From positions 5,394,001-5,458,000 of the forward strand of contig JAWQUS010000022.1 of assembly GCA_036365455.1 (NCBI GenBank): DNA of 64,000 nucleotides. The letters run 5' to 3'. Shown here in pieces: positions 31,731 to 42,604 of this stretch. The stretch comes from Macrosoma leucophasiata. Lineage: Eukaryota > Arthropoda > Insecta > Lepidoptera > Hedylidae. Under the pieces are notes generated by a model. The model made no database searches. It had not been told where the DNA came from and saw only the letters and a list, made by a program, of their open reading frames with translations. A program made the translations under genes and the position numbers. Position 1 is the stretch's first letter; each line of letters starts with the position of its first letter.

Positions 31731-31763
31731 AGAAATAGAAATAGAAATAGAAATAGAAATAGA
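31731..31763 (+). repeat. (ATAGAA)n microsatellite
   Basis: Five copies of the hexamer. Confidence 0.95.
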
Positions 31764-31899
31764 AAATATTTTTATTTCGAATAGATCTTTACAAATACCT
31801 TCAAAACGTCTATAAATAATAAACTACCTAGAGCGAATAACCATTAGTAAAAGCAAAATCATATATTAATAGTAAATTAAAAATTAAAATTTAAACTAT

Positions 31900-32382
31900 T
31901 TGGTTAAAACATAATAATCATAAAATTTTTCAATTCCTTCAATGATAATAAATGAAGAAAAAGAAAAACTTATTCGTCAAGATCAATGTTATTCACTTAG
32001 CAGAGTTCCAAGTGCAGTCACTACTGAGAAGAACTCCGCTACCCAACAAACTCAGTAAGAGCTCTTTTAAATGAGAGCTTAAATCTAGTACAGATTATCG
32101 TGAAAAATCAAATAATGTCAACGTCCATAGCATAGATGCAAATAAACTGCTATCTACTAAATGTGATGTAGCCCCTGCAAACCAGAACAGACCAGTCCCC
32201 ACCAACAGTACCCGTTCACGAGTATGACGCATGTGACAGCCATTGCCCTCCTCGAACATTTTAGAGGGAAGTGAGCAACGTGGGAAAGTTATGGTAGAAT
32301 TTTATAGTTTCCATTATTTTGTTACCATACCACCTGTAGCCACTACATTCTAGTAAATAAATGATTTATGATTATGATTATG
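31900..32382 (+). mobile_element. Repeat R with LINE-like tail
   Basis: Shares CAGAGTTCCAAGTGCAG, GAGAAGAACTCCGCTACC and TTCACGAGTATGACGCATG with 44,045-44,440 and 53,940-54,325. Ends with ATTATG repeats. Confidence 0.7.
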
Positions 32383-32677
32383 ATGACGGAGCTCGCGGGC
32401 GTAGGCACCAAAGCAATTTTTTTTCATTTATTCAAAAAAAAAAAAATGCGGTGGTGCCTATTACCTTACATATTTGCCGCTAAATGGTAGTGTTCAGCAC
32501 TATCGTGTTCCGGTCAAGTGGTAATATACGACCCTATGATTTCTGGCACAGAGGCATAACACCTCAGGAGTGGTAACGCATCTGCATTTTAACCTTGGTC
32601 TTTGTGTAGGCTGCAGTCATCGCTTAACATCAATGTGAACTGCATGCTTGTTTGTCAATTCCATTACATAGAAAAAA
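32383..32677 (+). mobile_element. A element with rearranged 5' part
   Basis: After GTAGGCACCA a T/A-rich segment and an inverted TGCGGTGGTGCCTA intervene before normal A resumes. Confidence 0.85.
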
Positions 32678-33044
32678 GTGTGGATAGTAAATAAATACTG
32701 CAGCCTGTAGACATCAACACAAAACGTATCTCAAAGGAGACACGTTAAAATTCCTCTGCGCAAAGTTGTTAGTATCTGTAGCTGTGATTAAAGGATATTA
32801 CCCACGAACCGTACTGCGGTAAGCACTCGTAACAATAATTGTCCCTCTGTCATCTGTACACCCTTTTAGGGAAACACAGGTTTGACATCAGGATTTCCCC
32901 ATTTATTTCCCACGCATTACAGTGCCGGTATTCGTTGATTAAGGTTCCGTACGCCGAAACGAAAACGGAAGCCTCCGCCTCATGTCTCATACTTCATATC
33001 AGCGATCTGTGGAGCGGTGACGAGAGCGTAGCAATCTGTGAAAT
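32678..33044. other. Unresolved stretch
   Basis: A 74-residue frame (32,839-33,063) without recognised motif. Confidence 0.3.
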
Positions 33045-33145
33045 GTTTTTTTACTGGTGGTAGAGTTTTAGTGTAATAACGAGAAGGCGTAGGCACCACC
33101 GCATTACCTAACCTGACGCTAAATGGTAGTGTTCGACACTATCGT
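33045..33145 (+). mobile_element. A element interrupted by M1
   Basis: 5' end through CACTATCGT; about ten A bases (CTATCGTGTT) resume at 33,365. Confidence 0.8.
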
Positions 33146-33364
33146 CACACCGCGGACACTCCGCCAAAATTCCATACAAACGCTTAATTGGGTTTCTTTT
33201 ACGAACATCAATCAGTGACATGTATTTACACGCGCACCTGTGTGCGTAGCACGTACAAAATACCAACCGTCGCCCATAAGAGGGGAAGGGGTTGAGTGAT
33301 GCGGGCAAATCGGGCGGGACGTCGAATTGTCCATTCTTTACGTAGTATTATAACATATTCTCTG
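33146..33364 (-). mobile_element. M1 element with 7-bp TSD (CTATCGT)
   Basis: Sense ends CAGAGAATATG and CCGCGGTGTG. TSD at 33,139-33,145 and 33,365-33,371. Non-coding, about 219 bp, GC-rich centre. Confidence 0.9.
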
Positions 33365-33375
33365 CTATCGTGTTG

Positions 33376-34280
33376 AAAGAGTTGTTGAACTGTTGTGTGT
33401 GTAAGAAGAAAAATAAACGCTCGAGTGTTTGTCTGTCTGTCTGGCCGTCTGGTACAGACAATTTTCTCTGAAAGTACAGGGCTAATTGAGTTGTTTTGGC
33501 ATATAATATGTAAAATACTGACCCAACAATGGACGTGTAACAAAAATAAATTATTTATAAATAAGGAAGTGTTTTTAGGGGATTACATGACGGATATCAT
33601 ATTTTAAAAAATGTTAAGTACTTACATTGTAAACCAAAAAAATATATTTATTTATAAGAATCTCAAATACATTTTTTACTATTTTAACATCAAATGTTTT
33701 GAAACAATTCAAAAAAATAGGCGAGACATAACTATTCCTTAATAAACTTCCTTCACTCTTATGTCCGAAAATACATATATATTTTTTTTAATGTCTCAGT
33801 ACGGTAAGTATCTATTGACCACAAATCCAACTTGCACTTGTTGCTAGGTTTGTTTTAATTTCATGATTATCGAGTTTATTGTTGGTACCTAGCAGTTTAT
33901 TCTCTGTAGAAAAAAAAACTTAACGTGATTCTTCTTTCTTTTGCTGTTTATTGTTTTACTCAACAATAGGTCAATCTGCCGCTTTTTTAACCGACTTGTA
34001 TATCTTTATGGTGTACAATAAAGAGTATTGTTATGTTATAAATATCCAGTGTTTGTCCTAATTTAAGCACCAACTAAATTCACAAACTACCCAAAGCTTA
34101 CCTTAAAACATACGTGAAATACGAAGGCACGGAATACCCTTAAGGTAGTCCCAAAACAGGCTTACACGGAAAGGCTTAAAAGGCATTATGTTATGATTTT
34201 AATCCTGGCCATTCTAAATAAGCTGTTATGACACTCGTTAGTCGTTGTAAGCTTCACAACAAAATATAACTTAAAGTCTA
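33376..34280. other. Unresolved AT-rich stretch
   Basis: No repeat family or exon recognised across 900 bp; a candidate for host unique DNA. Confidence 0.4.
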
Positions 34281-34428
34281 TCCCCCTTATTCATAAACAT
34301 ATTTTAACTAAAGTGTTGCTAATCTCTCCTTTGACTTTTTCTATCCTGCACATTTGACAATGCAACTGACAAAGACAAAGAATTCTATAGCTAAAACGTA
34401 TTTAATGTTCGTTTATGAATAAGGAGGT
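34281..34428. mobile_element. M4 MITE, copy 1
   Basis: CCCCCTTATTCATAAAC and GTTTATGAATAAGGAGG ends, TA on both sides. Confidence 0.8.
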
Positions 34429-34624
34429 ACATGGGTGCAGAGACACCCCGACACACATCACTTCACTCATTCGGTTAAGGTGAACTAATTACGAACACAC
34501 TTTTTTTCTATCGGACAAAGATATCGATCTGTAACGCAAATATATAGCTTTGTCGTCATAGATTATGAATAGCAGAGTAGTCAAATGCGCTATTTTCAAT
34601 TATAACTAAATCTCAAAATTTTAA

Positions 34625-34895
34625 CTGCCTCAATAGCGTAGTTGTAGCAGGCCACTACTACTACGCCGGGGGTCCTGGGTTCGATTCCCGGGTCGGGGAG
34701 TATCAGAGATAACGGTTTAAAAATCCTTTATCTCTGCTTCTATTGGGATTTCTCCATTTTCTGGAAGTTTCCCAGTACCTCGGAGTTTGGTAATGTGCCT
34801 GGAGATGGCAACAGGTTCGCCATCTGTTACATGGGCCAAAACGTAACCGGCGAGTCGTGGGTGTTTGTAGCTTGAATGTATGCATTTTTCTTTTT
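34625..34895 (+). mobile_element. T1 SINE at the unit 1 boundary
   Basis: Head with B-box GGTTCGATTCC; the 3' third lies inside duplication unit 1, which starts within GAGTCGTGGG. Confidence 0.9.
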
Positions 34896-35029
34896 TCTTT
34901 TCTAACAACCCACTGCACGAATGCAATGAAGGTACTAGTATGATCTGGAGCTATAAATATAATTTTGTCAATGGTCATATGTCAAACGATTGACAGTTAC
35001 GTTTTCGCAGATTTTTGCGAGCTTCATAT

Positions 35030-35120
35030 ACCTGTTGTGGTAATTATATTTGTGGATTTTCCTCGTATAGACAGAACTCCCAACTTCCTCCCTTAACTGA
35101 CGATTCGGTCCGCTTTACTG
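35030..35120 (+). repeat. K repeat, left end
   Basis: ATTATATTTGTGGATTTTCC and a decayed GACGATTCGGTCCGCTTT. Confidence 0.55.
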
Positions 35121-35215
35121 CTATTGAAAAAGAAATATACTTACCAGAATAAGGTAGAGTGGGCAAAATTATTAACGAGCAAAATTTTCGTTTCGTCATT
35201 CAATCCAAAATCCTA

Positions 35216-35350
35216 ACCCCCTTATTCATAAACGTATTTTAGCTAAAGTGTTGCTTATCTCTGCTTTGTCTTTTTCTATCCTACACATTTGACAATGCAA
35301 CTGACAAGGACAAAGCATTCTATAGCTAAAATGTATCTAATGTACGTTTA
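35216..35350. mobile_element. M4 MITE, copy 2
   Basis: CCCCCTTATTCATAAACG start; right end altered to GTTTATGGGTTTA. Confidence 0.75.
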
Positions 35351-35436
35351 TGGGTTTACAATCTAAATAATTCCGTTACTCAATACTGCCTGAGTACACT
35401 ACTCAACTGAACTCGTTAGTTCTTTAGTTAAATCGG

Positions 35437-35628
35437 ATTGCACGCTGGGATCCTGTGATCGATTCCCGGATCGAAAGCTATCAGAGATAACGGCATAAAA
35501 TTCTTTATATATGGTTCTATCAGGATTTTTCCTTTTTTTTTTTAAATTACCTCGGAGTTTGGTAGTATGCCCGGAGATGTCAACAGACTTGTAACATGGG
35601 CCAAAACGTAAAAAAATCGTTGGTGTGA
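35437..35628 (+). mobile_element. T1 SINE, degenerate
   Basis: B-box GATCGATTCCC, body with a poly-T tract. Unit 2 counterpart carries an M6 insertion in that tract. Confidence 0.8.
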
Positions 35629-36013
35629 CAAATCGTATGTATGCTTATTTAAGCAACAAAAAATGTTATGCTCACATTTGTTATAATTAAATCCGAGTGT
35701 TTTTTTAATAACATTTCCTGTTGACTCTCATCTTATCGAATTTGGTACACAATATCATTATTTGTCAAGCTCATAAAACCTGTAATAATACAATCAAATT
35801 AGATGTATTTTTCCCTAATATTTCCTGTTGACTTATCAAATTACTCACACAGTTATATTATTTGTCGCATCTGTTAGCTTATTCTATGACCAAGATCGTT
35901 AAGGCATGTTTGCTTACGACATTCACCTGTGCCAGGACAGTGTAAATACAGCTTTATATTGTTAGTGTGTTCGATATATTGATCGGAATGGTATTACGTG
36001 TGAGTTTATACTT

Positions 36014-36170
36014 TTTTTTTCATGTAATGGCATCGCTGTTATGCATATTGCCAGTGTCAAGTAAAACGATGTTTCGTATTCGGATTCGGATTAGTCAAAG
36101 TAAATGAGAGTCACAGTCAGTAATTCGAGAAAAGTACCACACGCCTCTTTCAATTTTCCCGCCAAAAAAA
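36014..36170 (-). mobile_element. F retroposon with internal deletion, 12-bp TSD
   Basis: TSD GAGTTTATACTT at 36,002-36,013 and 36,171-36,182. Both ends of F present; about 220 bp of the middle is missing. Confidence 0.9.
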
Positions 36171-36235
36171 GAGTTTATACTTACATAACGACTATACTTT
36201 TTAAAGGCTACGGACAGAACTATAATTTGTGGTAG

Positions 36236-36292
36236 CACAGTTCTTCTCAGTAGCGACTGCACTTGGAACTCTGCTGAGTGAATAACTTAGAT
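36236..36292 (-). repeat. Repeat R fragment
   Basis: Inverse of AGCAGAGTTCCAAGTGCAG. Confidence 0.7.
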
Positions 36293-36301
36293 TTTGTTTT
36301 G

Positions 36302-36588
36302 ACTGCCTCAGTAGCCTAGTGGTAGCAGGCCACTACTGCTACGCTGGAGGTCCTGGGTTCGATTCCCGGGTCGGAGACTATCAGAGATAACGGTTTAAAA
36401 TCCTTTATCTCTGGTTCTTTTGGGCACATTACCAAACTACAAGGGAAGTACCTTGGAGTTGGCAACAGGCTCGCCACCTGTTACATGGGCCAAAACTTAA
36501 CCGGCGCGTGGTAGGTGTTTGCATGTGTGATTGAATGCATGCATTTACCTCTGCCTACCCCTTCGGGGATTACAGGCGTAAAGTTAAG
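36302..36588 (+). mobile_element. T1 SINE with internal deletion
   Basis: Head and 3' end intact; mid-body is rearranged near GGGCACATTACCAAAC. Confidence 0.9.
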
Positions 36589-36714
36589 TTTTTTTGTTTT
36601 GACAAATATTTTTTCTTTTTCTTCTTATCTAGTTTTTGGAAGGAAGAGATAGATTAAATTGCATAATATTTTAACTGTTACTTTTTTTATCCTTATAATA
36701 TATCTTACTTTTAC

Positions 36715-36935
36715 CAGAGAATATGTATTAGTTCTACGTATAGAATGGACACTTCGACGTCCCGCCCGATTTGCTCGCATCACTCAACCCCTTCCCCTCT
36801 TATGGGCGACGGTTGGTATTTTGTACGTGCTACGCACACAGGTGCGCGTGTAAATACACGTCACTGATTGATGTCTGTGTAATAGAAACCAAATTAAGCG
36901 TTTGTATGGAATTTTGGCGGAGTGTCCGCGGTGTG
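36715..36935 (+). mobile_element. M1 element with 7-bp TSD (CTTTTAC)
   Basis: TSD at 36,708-36,714 and 36,936-36,942. Lies in the stretch missing from unit 2. Confidence 0.92.
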
Positions 36936-37040
36936 CTTTTACTTACTTTTATTGTTTGTAATGGTTATTCACTCGACTTTTCGAAAACTGTTGTAAAATC
37001 TTACCAGAAAATAAAAATATTTTCTTTCTTCTTTTTTTCT

Positions 37041-37118
37041 TTAGCGGCAAGTAGATTAGGTAAAACGGTGGTGCCTACCTACCTACCTACCCCCTCGAGT
37101 TCCGTCTCCACCACCAGA
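37041..37118 (-). mobile_element. A fragment with CCTA expansion
   Basis: TGGTGCCTACC followed by extra CTAC units. Confidence 0.75.
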
Positions 37119-37159
37119 AATAATAATTTATCATCATTTTATGCAGGAAAGAGCATGAA

Positions 37160-37583
37160 AGTAAATTAAACGCGGTCGTGATGAGATCTTTGCGCAAGAT
37201 CTGCGGTGTATCACTCACCGATCGCTTTCGTAATGAAGATGTAAGAAAGAGGCTTTGTATGAATGATAGTATCGGTGTAAAAATGAAAAAAGCATGCTCC
37301 GATGGTTCGGGCATATAGAAAGAATATCGAATGAGCGAATGACTAAACAGATATAAAATGCGAATGTGGATGGTTGCAGAGGCCTAGGAAGACCAAAACT
37401 GACCTGCCACGACCAAATAGGTCGAGTTCTGTCTGTTGGTGGGGTCAAGTCTTAGGAATAGGCGTGCATGTATGAAGAGAATGATTAAGGTAGATGAGGC
37501 ACGGGAGGCGTGTCAGGACCGGGATATCTGGCGTATTACACTCTCTGCCTACCCCGTTAGGGACCCGGCGTGAAGATACTTAC
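37160..37583 (+). mobile_element. L1 LINE, longest copy
   Basis: Encodes MRSLRKICGVSLTDRFRNED, then KRLCMNDSIGVKMKK, a frameshift within GMLRWFGH, then VDGCRGLGRP-type tail with further frameshifts, ending at the usual ACCCGGCGTGAAGATA. Adds about 45 upstream residues of the polyprotein to other copies. Confidence 0.88.
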
Positions 37584-37589
37584 ATACAT

Positions 37590-37712
37590 AATCTTAGCCG
37601 AAAGATTTCCACGGCTGGACCAAAGCCTTCCCCATAAGTAGAATATGCCATAATCGCCACGTTTGGCATGCGGATTGGCAATCGTAGTGGCAGTAATTTT
37701 ATCGCAGGACGC
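37590..37712 (-). mobile_element. Repeat N fragment
   Basis: Encodes IANPHAKRGDYGIF on the minus strand; interrupted by M1 at GGACGCTGC. Confidence 0.68.
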
Positions 37713-37715
37713 TGC

Positions 37716-38081
37716 CAGAGAATATGTAATAATACTAGGTACGTATAGAATGGACACATCGAAGACCCGCCCGATTTCCCCGCCTCACCCAACCTCCTCC
37801 CATCTTATGCGAGACGTTTGGTATTCTCTAAATGGTACGCACACAGATGCACGTGTAAATGCACGTCACTGATTGATGACTGTGTAACGGAGACCAAATT
37901 AATCGTTTGTATGGAATTATGGCGGAGTGTCCGCGGTGTCATTTACACTTGCACCTGTGTGCGTAGCACGTAGAGAATACCAAACGTCGCCCATAAGAGG
38001 GGAGGAGGTTGGGTGAGGCGGGGAAATTGTGCGGGACGTCGAAGTATCCATTCTATACGAAGTATTATTACATATTCTCTG
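37716..38081. mobile_element. M1 double (fold-back) element
   Basis: A nearly complete M1 in plus orientation (37,716-37,938) fused to an inverted partial M1 (37,939-38,081), so both outer ends read CAGAGAATATG. No clear TSD. Confidence 0.85.
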
Positions 38082-38304
38082 GCCAGTAGTGTTATAATTC
38101 ATTCTTTCACCTAAATATTAATTTCGTAGATGGTTAATATCGATAAAATAGAGATTATTAACAATGTAAGTATCAACAATGACGAAATTGGCAATAATTT
38201 ATGCTACAATGCCCTTTATTCGGCTACATTGGATTATTTGCTACACCTATTCAGTGTAATGGAAGGATATCATTTATAGAACCAAAATGGAAGCTTGCAA
38301 ATTG
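38082..38304. other. Unresolved AT-rich stretch
   Basis: Nothing recognised. Confidence 0.35.
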
Positions 38305-38319
38305 ATTATTAATATTAAA

Positions 38320-38629
38320 CGTAACTTCACGCCTGTAATCCCCGAAGGGGTAGGCAGAGGTAAATGCATGCATTCAATCATACATGCAAACACCCACGAC
38401 TCGCCGGTTACGTTTTGGCCCATGTAACAGGTGGCGAACCTGTTGCCATCTCCGGGCACATTACCAAACTCCGGGGTACTGGGAAACTTCCAGAAAAATG
38501 GAAAAATCCCAATAGAAGCGGAGATAAAGGATTTTAAACCGTTATCTCTGATAGTCCCCGACCCGGGAATCGAACCCAGGACCTCCAGCGTAATAGTAGT
38601 GGCCTGCTACCACTACGCTACTGAGGCAA
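38320..38629 (-). mobile_element. T1 SINE, full length, 15-bp TSD
   Basis: TSD ATTATTAATATTAAA at 38,305-38,319 and 38,630-38,644. Head on the minus strand has the A-box-like TAGCGTAGTGGTAGCAGG and B-box GGTTCGATTCCC. Best reference copy of the family. Confidence 0.95.
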
Positions 38630-38664
38630 ATTATTAATATTAAATTATTGACTACTAGTTGTGC

Positions 38665-38957
38665 CATAGAGCAACACGGACCACCGGCCGCGGTGGACTA
38701 GAGGGGAGTAGCCATAGCGTTTATTACCGATGCAATACAGTCAGTCATTTTTTGCGGGGGGATATGCGTGCGACACACACGCACACTACAAAAATCGTCT
38801 ATTACTACGAAACTCACACCTTGACTTTAGCAAAATACAGAAACAATTTCACGCACACATTTAAACATCTTGGCGACAGGTATACGCTCATTTGGGCTTG
38901 TACTTTGACAGAGGGGAAAGCCTGCATATGGCTACTCCCCGCCGGTGTTGCTCTATG
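38665..38957. mobile_element. M7 hAT-like MITE with 8-bp target duplication
   Basis: Ends CATAGAGCAACACGG and CCGGTGTTGCTCTATG, with GGGAGTAGCCATA / TATGGCTACTCCCC inside. Flanks AGTTGTGC and AGCTGTGC (perfect AGCTGTGC pair in unit 2). It splits a short fold-back element. Confidence 0.85.
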
Positions 38958-39047
38958 AGCTGTGCTTAGACTTCGTCCGCGTAGATACTGAACAATAATT
39001 TTGTTAAATTCTTAAATTCTACGCGAACAAAGTCTCAGGCACAGCTT
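38958..39047. repeat. Short fold-back (GACTTCGTCCGCG type)
   Basis: AGCTGTGC..GACTTCGTCCGCGTAG inverted as ACGCGAACAAAGTCTCAGGC. Same design at 55,651, 59,443 and 60,355. Confidence 0.75.
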
Positions 39048-39353
39048 GTCTAAATTAAATATGTTAATGCAAACCGCATTCAACTCTGCTTAAAAGTTTT
39101 GAAGTAGTGCAAGAAGTAAATTTTCTATTGACCATAAATTCTTTTTCCTTTAACCGATTTTGACGAAAGAAATGTTTTGACAACGCTCCTAATCATACGT
39201 ATCCACTTGTGATTTATATAATCAACCGCGTCCAAATCCGTTGAGCAGTTTCGAAGTTATAACGTAACGGCAAAAATTTTAAAAAAAAACCCAATATTTA
39301 CAAATTTCTTCCCCCCCCCCCCCTTTTTAAGGGCATACCCATATTTTTTTTAG
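39048..39353. other. Unresolved with C-run and A-run
   Basis: Includes GTTGAGCAGTTTCGAAG (repeat-like) and a 13-C homopolymer near 39,311. Confidence 0.4.
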
Positions 39354-39903
39354 TAATCCGCTTTCATAGAAGCAGATTTCTAAAAAAAATGTTTGTTAGG
39401 CTCAAAGAGTTTGGCTAGCGAGCTGAAACTTCCTACCTTGAAAATTGTGGAATGCTCCATACAAATCTCCACCCCCAATTTTAGGGGGGTGGGGGAATAT
39501 AAGGAGATAAAAAGTAGCTTTACTGGTGGTAGAGCTCCAGTGACGGAGCTCGCGGGCGTAGGCACCACCGCATACTTGCCGCTAAATGTTAGTGTTCAGC
39601 ACCATCGTGTTTCGGTCAGGTGGTTATGTAATCCGCTTTCATAGAAGCAGATTTCTAAAAAAAATGTTTGTTAGGCTCAAAGAGTTTGGCTAGCGAGCTG
39701 AAACTTCCTACCTTGAAAATTGTGGAATGCTCCATACAAATCTCCACCCCCAATTTTAGGGGGGTGGGGGAATATAAGGAGATAAAAAGTAGCTTTACTG
39801 GTGGTAGAGCTCCAGTGACGGAGCTCGCGGGCGTAGGCACCACCGCATACTTGCCGCTAAATGTTAGTGTTCAGCACCATCGTGTTTCGGTCAGGTGGTT
39901 ATG
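39354..39903 (+). repeat. 275-bp tandem duplication (2 copies)
   Basis: 39,354-39,628 and 39,629-39,903 look identical, including the start of an A element and the phrase GGGGGGTGGGGG. Unit 2 has one copy. Confidence 0.95.
39521..39627 (+). mobile_element. A element 5' part (duplicate)
   Basis: Truncated by the tandem duplication, not by insertion. Confidence 0.85.
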
Positions 39904-40084
39904 TACGGCCCTGTAATTTCCGGCACAGAGGCATAACATCTTAGGCTTTAGGCTCAGGAGTGGTAACACATCTGTACTATGTCCTATACCTATACCTTAG
40001 TCTTTGTGTGGGTGTCTATAGGCCGCAGTCATCACTTAACATCAATGTGAACTGCATGCTTGTTTACCACTTCCATCACATAAA
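39794..40084 (+). mobile_element. A element
   Basis: Full length with TGTCCTATACCTATACC expansion near 39,978. Confidence 0.9.
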
Positions 40085-40734
40085 CAAAAGCCTATATCAC
40101 TCTCCACGTCTCCACCTCTTCAAGTATTTCCACATAAAAAATCACACCAATCCATTGCTCCGTTTTGACGTGAAAGACGGACAAACAATGATGATGTTGT
40201 TTTTTTTAAACCAAGAACAAAACCGTTTTAATCATATTTAATAATGTATTCAGTCTCCAGCAAACAAAAGCGAATGAAATCAATACCCGTCAACCACCAT
40301 TGTACAATATCAATTCGACCATTATCGAACCCGCATACCGACAAACCATAACGGGCGGTGGTCACGTGAGTGTTTAGGAAATGTACCGTAAAATGCCGCC
40401 TGTAATGGCCCAATCTTTGTTATTAACCGCTTTGTACCGGTTCTCACCGGTTGTATCCGGTTAAGCGACGTGTACACGCTTGTTGACAAATTAAGGAGTT
40501 GTAAAATTAATTTCTATGAAATTTTATGGGAAACGTAGCTAATCAGAATTCTAACGGCTTCTGATTTTTATTAGGTACTGTTCTTGTTTTATTTTTATTC
40601 TTTTGATTGGTTTTACTTAAATATGTGCCAGCGCCAGCGAAATGTTAAGTTGTAAAATAAAGAATAGAACATTCTTTCGATACCTATTTTTATTAAGAAG
40701 TATTTTTGAACCATTATTTATTTTATTTTTGTTT
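40085..40734. other. Unresolved stretch
   Basis: CACCGGTTGTATCCGGTTA near 40,447; no gene recognised. Confidence 0.35.
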
Positions 40735-40865
40735 ACTTTGACATATTAATATACGTATCAGTTGTTATTCGCTTTAATTTTATATTTTGTAATTTGACCT
40801 ATCACAAGCAAATTCTATTTACAAGTGATTAAATACATTTTTGTGAGTGAGTTTGATTTTGTGAA
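40735..40865 (+). repeat. LINE-tail-like repeat
   Basis: Inverse of 14,300-14,400. Confidence 0.5.
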
Positions 40866-41057
40866 ATATCGAGAAAGTATTGAAGCTAATAATAAAAACT
40901 AATAGAACCAAGTGACGCTACTCAAGCGGTCTGTAAATGAGTAAGTGGGTTTTAACTTAGAAGTGGGTCGATCGGGGACAATCTGCAGACAAGATGGCGA
41001 TGATCTAAGTGATAAGAGACAGCGGATGCACGGGATATTTTACTTGAGTAAGGCACT
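40834..41057 (+). repeat. Nested direct duplication, copy 1
   Basis: About 225 bp matching 41,443-41,667, including ATCTGCAGACAAGATGGCGA. Confidence 0.9.
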
Positions 41058-41059
41058 TA

Positions 41060-41431
41060 GATAACTCAACGTCTGTAATCCCTGCAGGGGTAAGCAGAGG
41101 TGAATGTATGGATATGTAACGGACAGTGTAAATATAATCTTATTATAAGTGTAGTGTTAACGGCACTTAACTATACAGTATAATACCTATTGTGATGTAT
41201 CAAGACGAAGCCAGTCTCGTTGTGACAAGCAAACATGTAACAGGTCGCGAGCCTGTTGACATCTCCGGGTACATTACCAAACTCCTGAGTACTGCGACAC
41301 TTCCAGACATTGGAGTAATTCCAGGATTTTAAACCGTTATTTCTGGTAGTCTTCGAGTTCCCCGACCCGGGAATCCAACGCAGGACACCAGCGTATTAGT
41401 AGTGGCCTGCTACCACTAGGCTACTGAGTAT
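41060..41431 (-). mobile_element. T1 SINE, interrupted
   Basis: 3' end (GTCTGTAATCCCTGCAGGGG) and head (ACCCGGGAATCCAACG) separated by about 125 bp of unknown sequence. Confidence 0.8.
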
Positions 41432-41442
41432 ACATTACATAA

Positions 41443-41667
41443 TACATTTTTGTGAGTGAGTTTGATTTAGTGAAATATCGGGAAAAAATTGAAGATAATA
41501 ATGAAAACCAATAGAACCAAGTGACGCTACTCAAGCGGTCTGTAAATGAGTAAGTGGGTTTTAACTTGGAAGTGGGTCGATCGGGGACAATCTGCAGACA
41601 AGATGGCGATGATCTTAGTGATAAGAGACAGCGGATGCACAGGATATACTTGAGTTAGGAACTTACA
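41443..41667 (+). repeat. Nested direct duplication, copy 2
   Basis: See 40,834. The same pair exists in unit 2, so it predates the 10 kb duplication. Confidence 0.9.
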
Positions 41668-41887
41668 TAATTTTTTTACTTAATTTAAATAAAAATATGG
41701 GAATGTGATATAAATGTAACAAGTAGGGTCCACCGAAACCAGAAAAAAAATTAAGGGGTCTATAAGAATTAATAGCTTGGTAACCTCTGATTTGAACTTA
41801 AATAAAAGTAAAATAATAGTAATAATGTCCTAGTACGATACATAATAGTGGAAAGATGCCTTAAACAAAATAACAATATTACATAAA

Positions 41888-42195
41888 CTCCTCAGTGGCG
41901 TAGTGGTAGCAGGCCACTACTATTGCGCTGGAGGTCCTGGGTTCGATCCCCGGGTCGGGGGCTATCAGAGATAACGGTTTAAAATCCTTTATCGCTGGTT
42001 CTATTGGGATTTTTTCCATTTTCTGGAAGTTTCCCAGTACCTCGGAGTTTGGTAATGTGCCCGGAGATGGCAACAGGTTCGCCACCTGTTACATAAACGT
42101 AACCGGCGAGTCGTGGGTGTTTGCATGTATGTTTGAATGCATGCATTTACCTCTGCCTACCCCTTCGGGGATTACAGGCGTGAAGTTACGTTACG
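41888..42195 (+). mobile_element. T1 SINE with TSD
   Basis: TTACATAAACT on both sides; a related sequence without the SINE is seen at 43,285 (ATTACATAAACTGGTCC). Confidence 0.9.
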
Positions 42196-42294
42196 TTACA
42201 TAAACTGGTCCATAGCTGTAATTAATTTTTCTGATAGAGAAACCTTGCAAACGCAAAACAACAAGAAACTAGATACACAATTACCATATAAGGG

Positions 42295-42604
42295 TTTACT
42301 GGTGGTAGAGCTCCAGTGACGGAGCTCGCGGGCGTAGGCACCACCGCATTACCTAATATACTTGCCGCTAAACGGTAGTGTTCAGCACTATCGTGTTCCG
42401 GTCAGGTGGTAATCTACGGCCGTGTAATTTCCGGCACGGAGGCATAACACCTTAGGACTCAGGAGTGGTAACGCATCTGCATTTTGACCTTGGTCTTTGT
42501 GTGGGTGTCTATAGGCTGCAGTCGCCACTTAACATCAATGTGAACTGCATGCTTGTCAACAATTTTTTTTTATGTAATGGAAGTGTCTATTACATAAAAA
42601 AAAA
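42295..42604 (+). mobile_element. A element with inverted tail
   Basis: At CTTGTCAAC the copy switches to an inverted A tail and back, giving a 20-bp palindrome at 42,560-42,604. Confidence 0.88.

Noticed and set aside
38431..38637. 68-residue frame repeated at 47,715 and, inverted, at 41,879 and 51,115
   Set aside because: Translation of the antisense of a T1 SINE, including its tRNA-like head; a recurring repeat, not a gene family.
39393..39916. Tandem 83- and 82-residue frames, also at 48,645
   Set aside because: Produced by the 275-bp tandem duplication and the 5' end of an A element.
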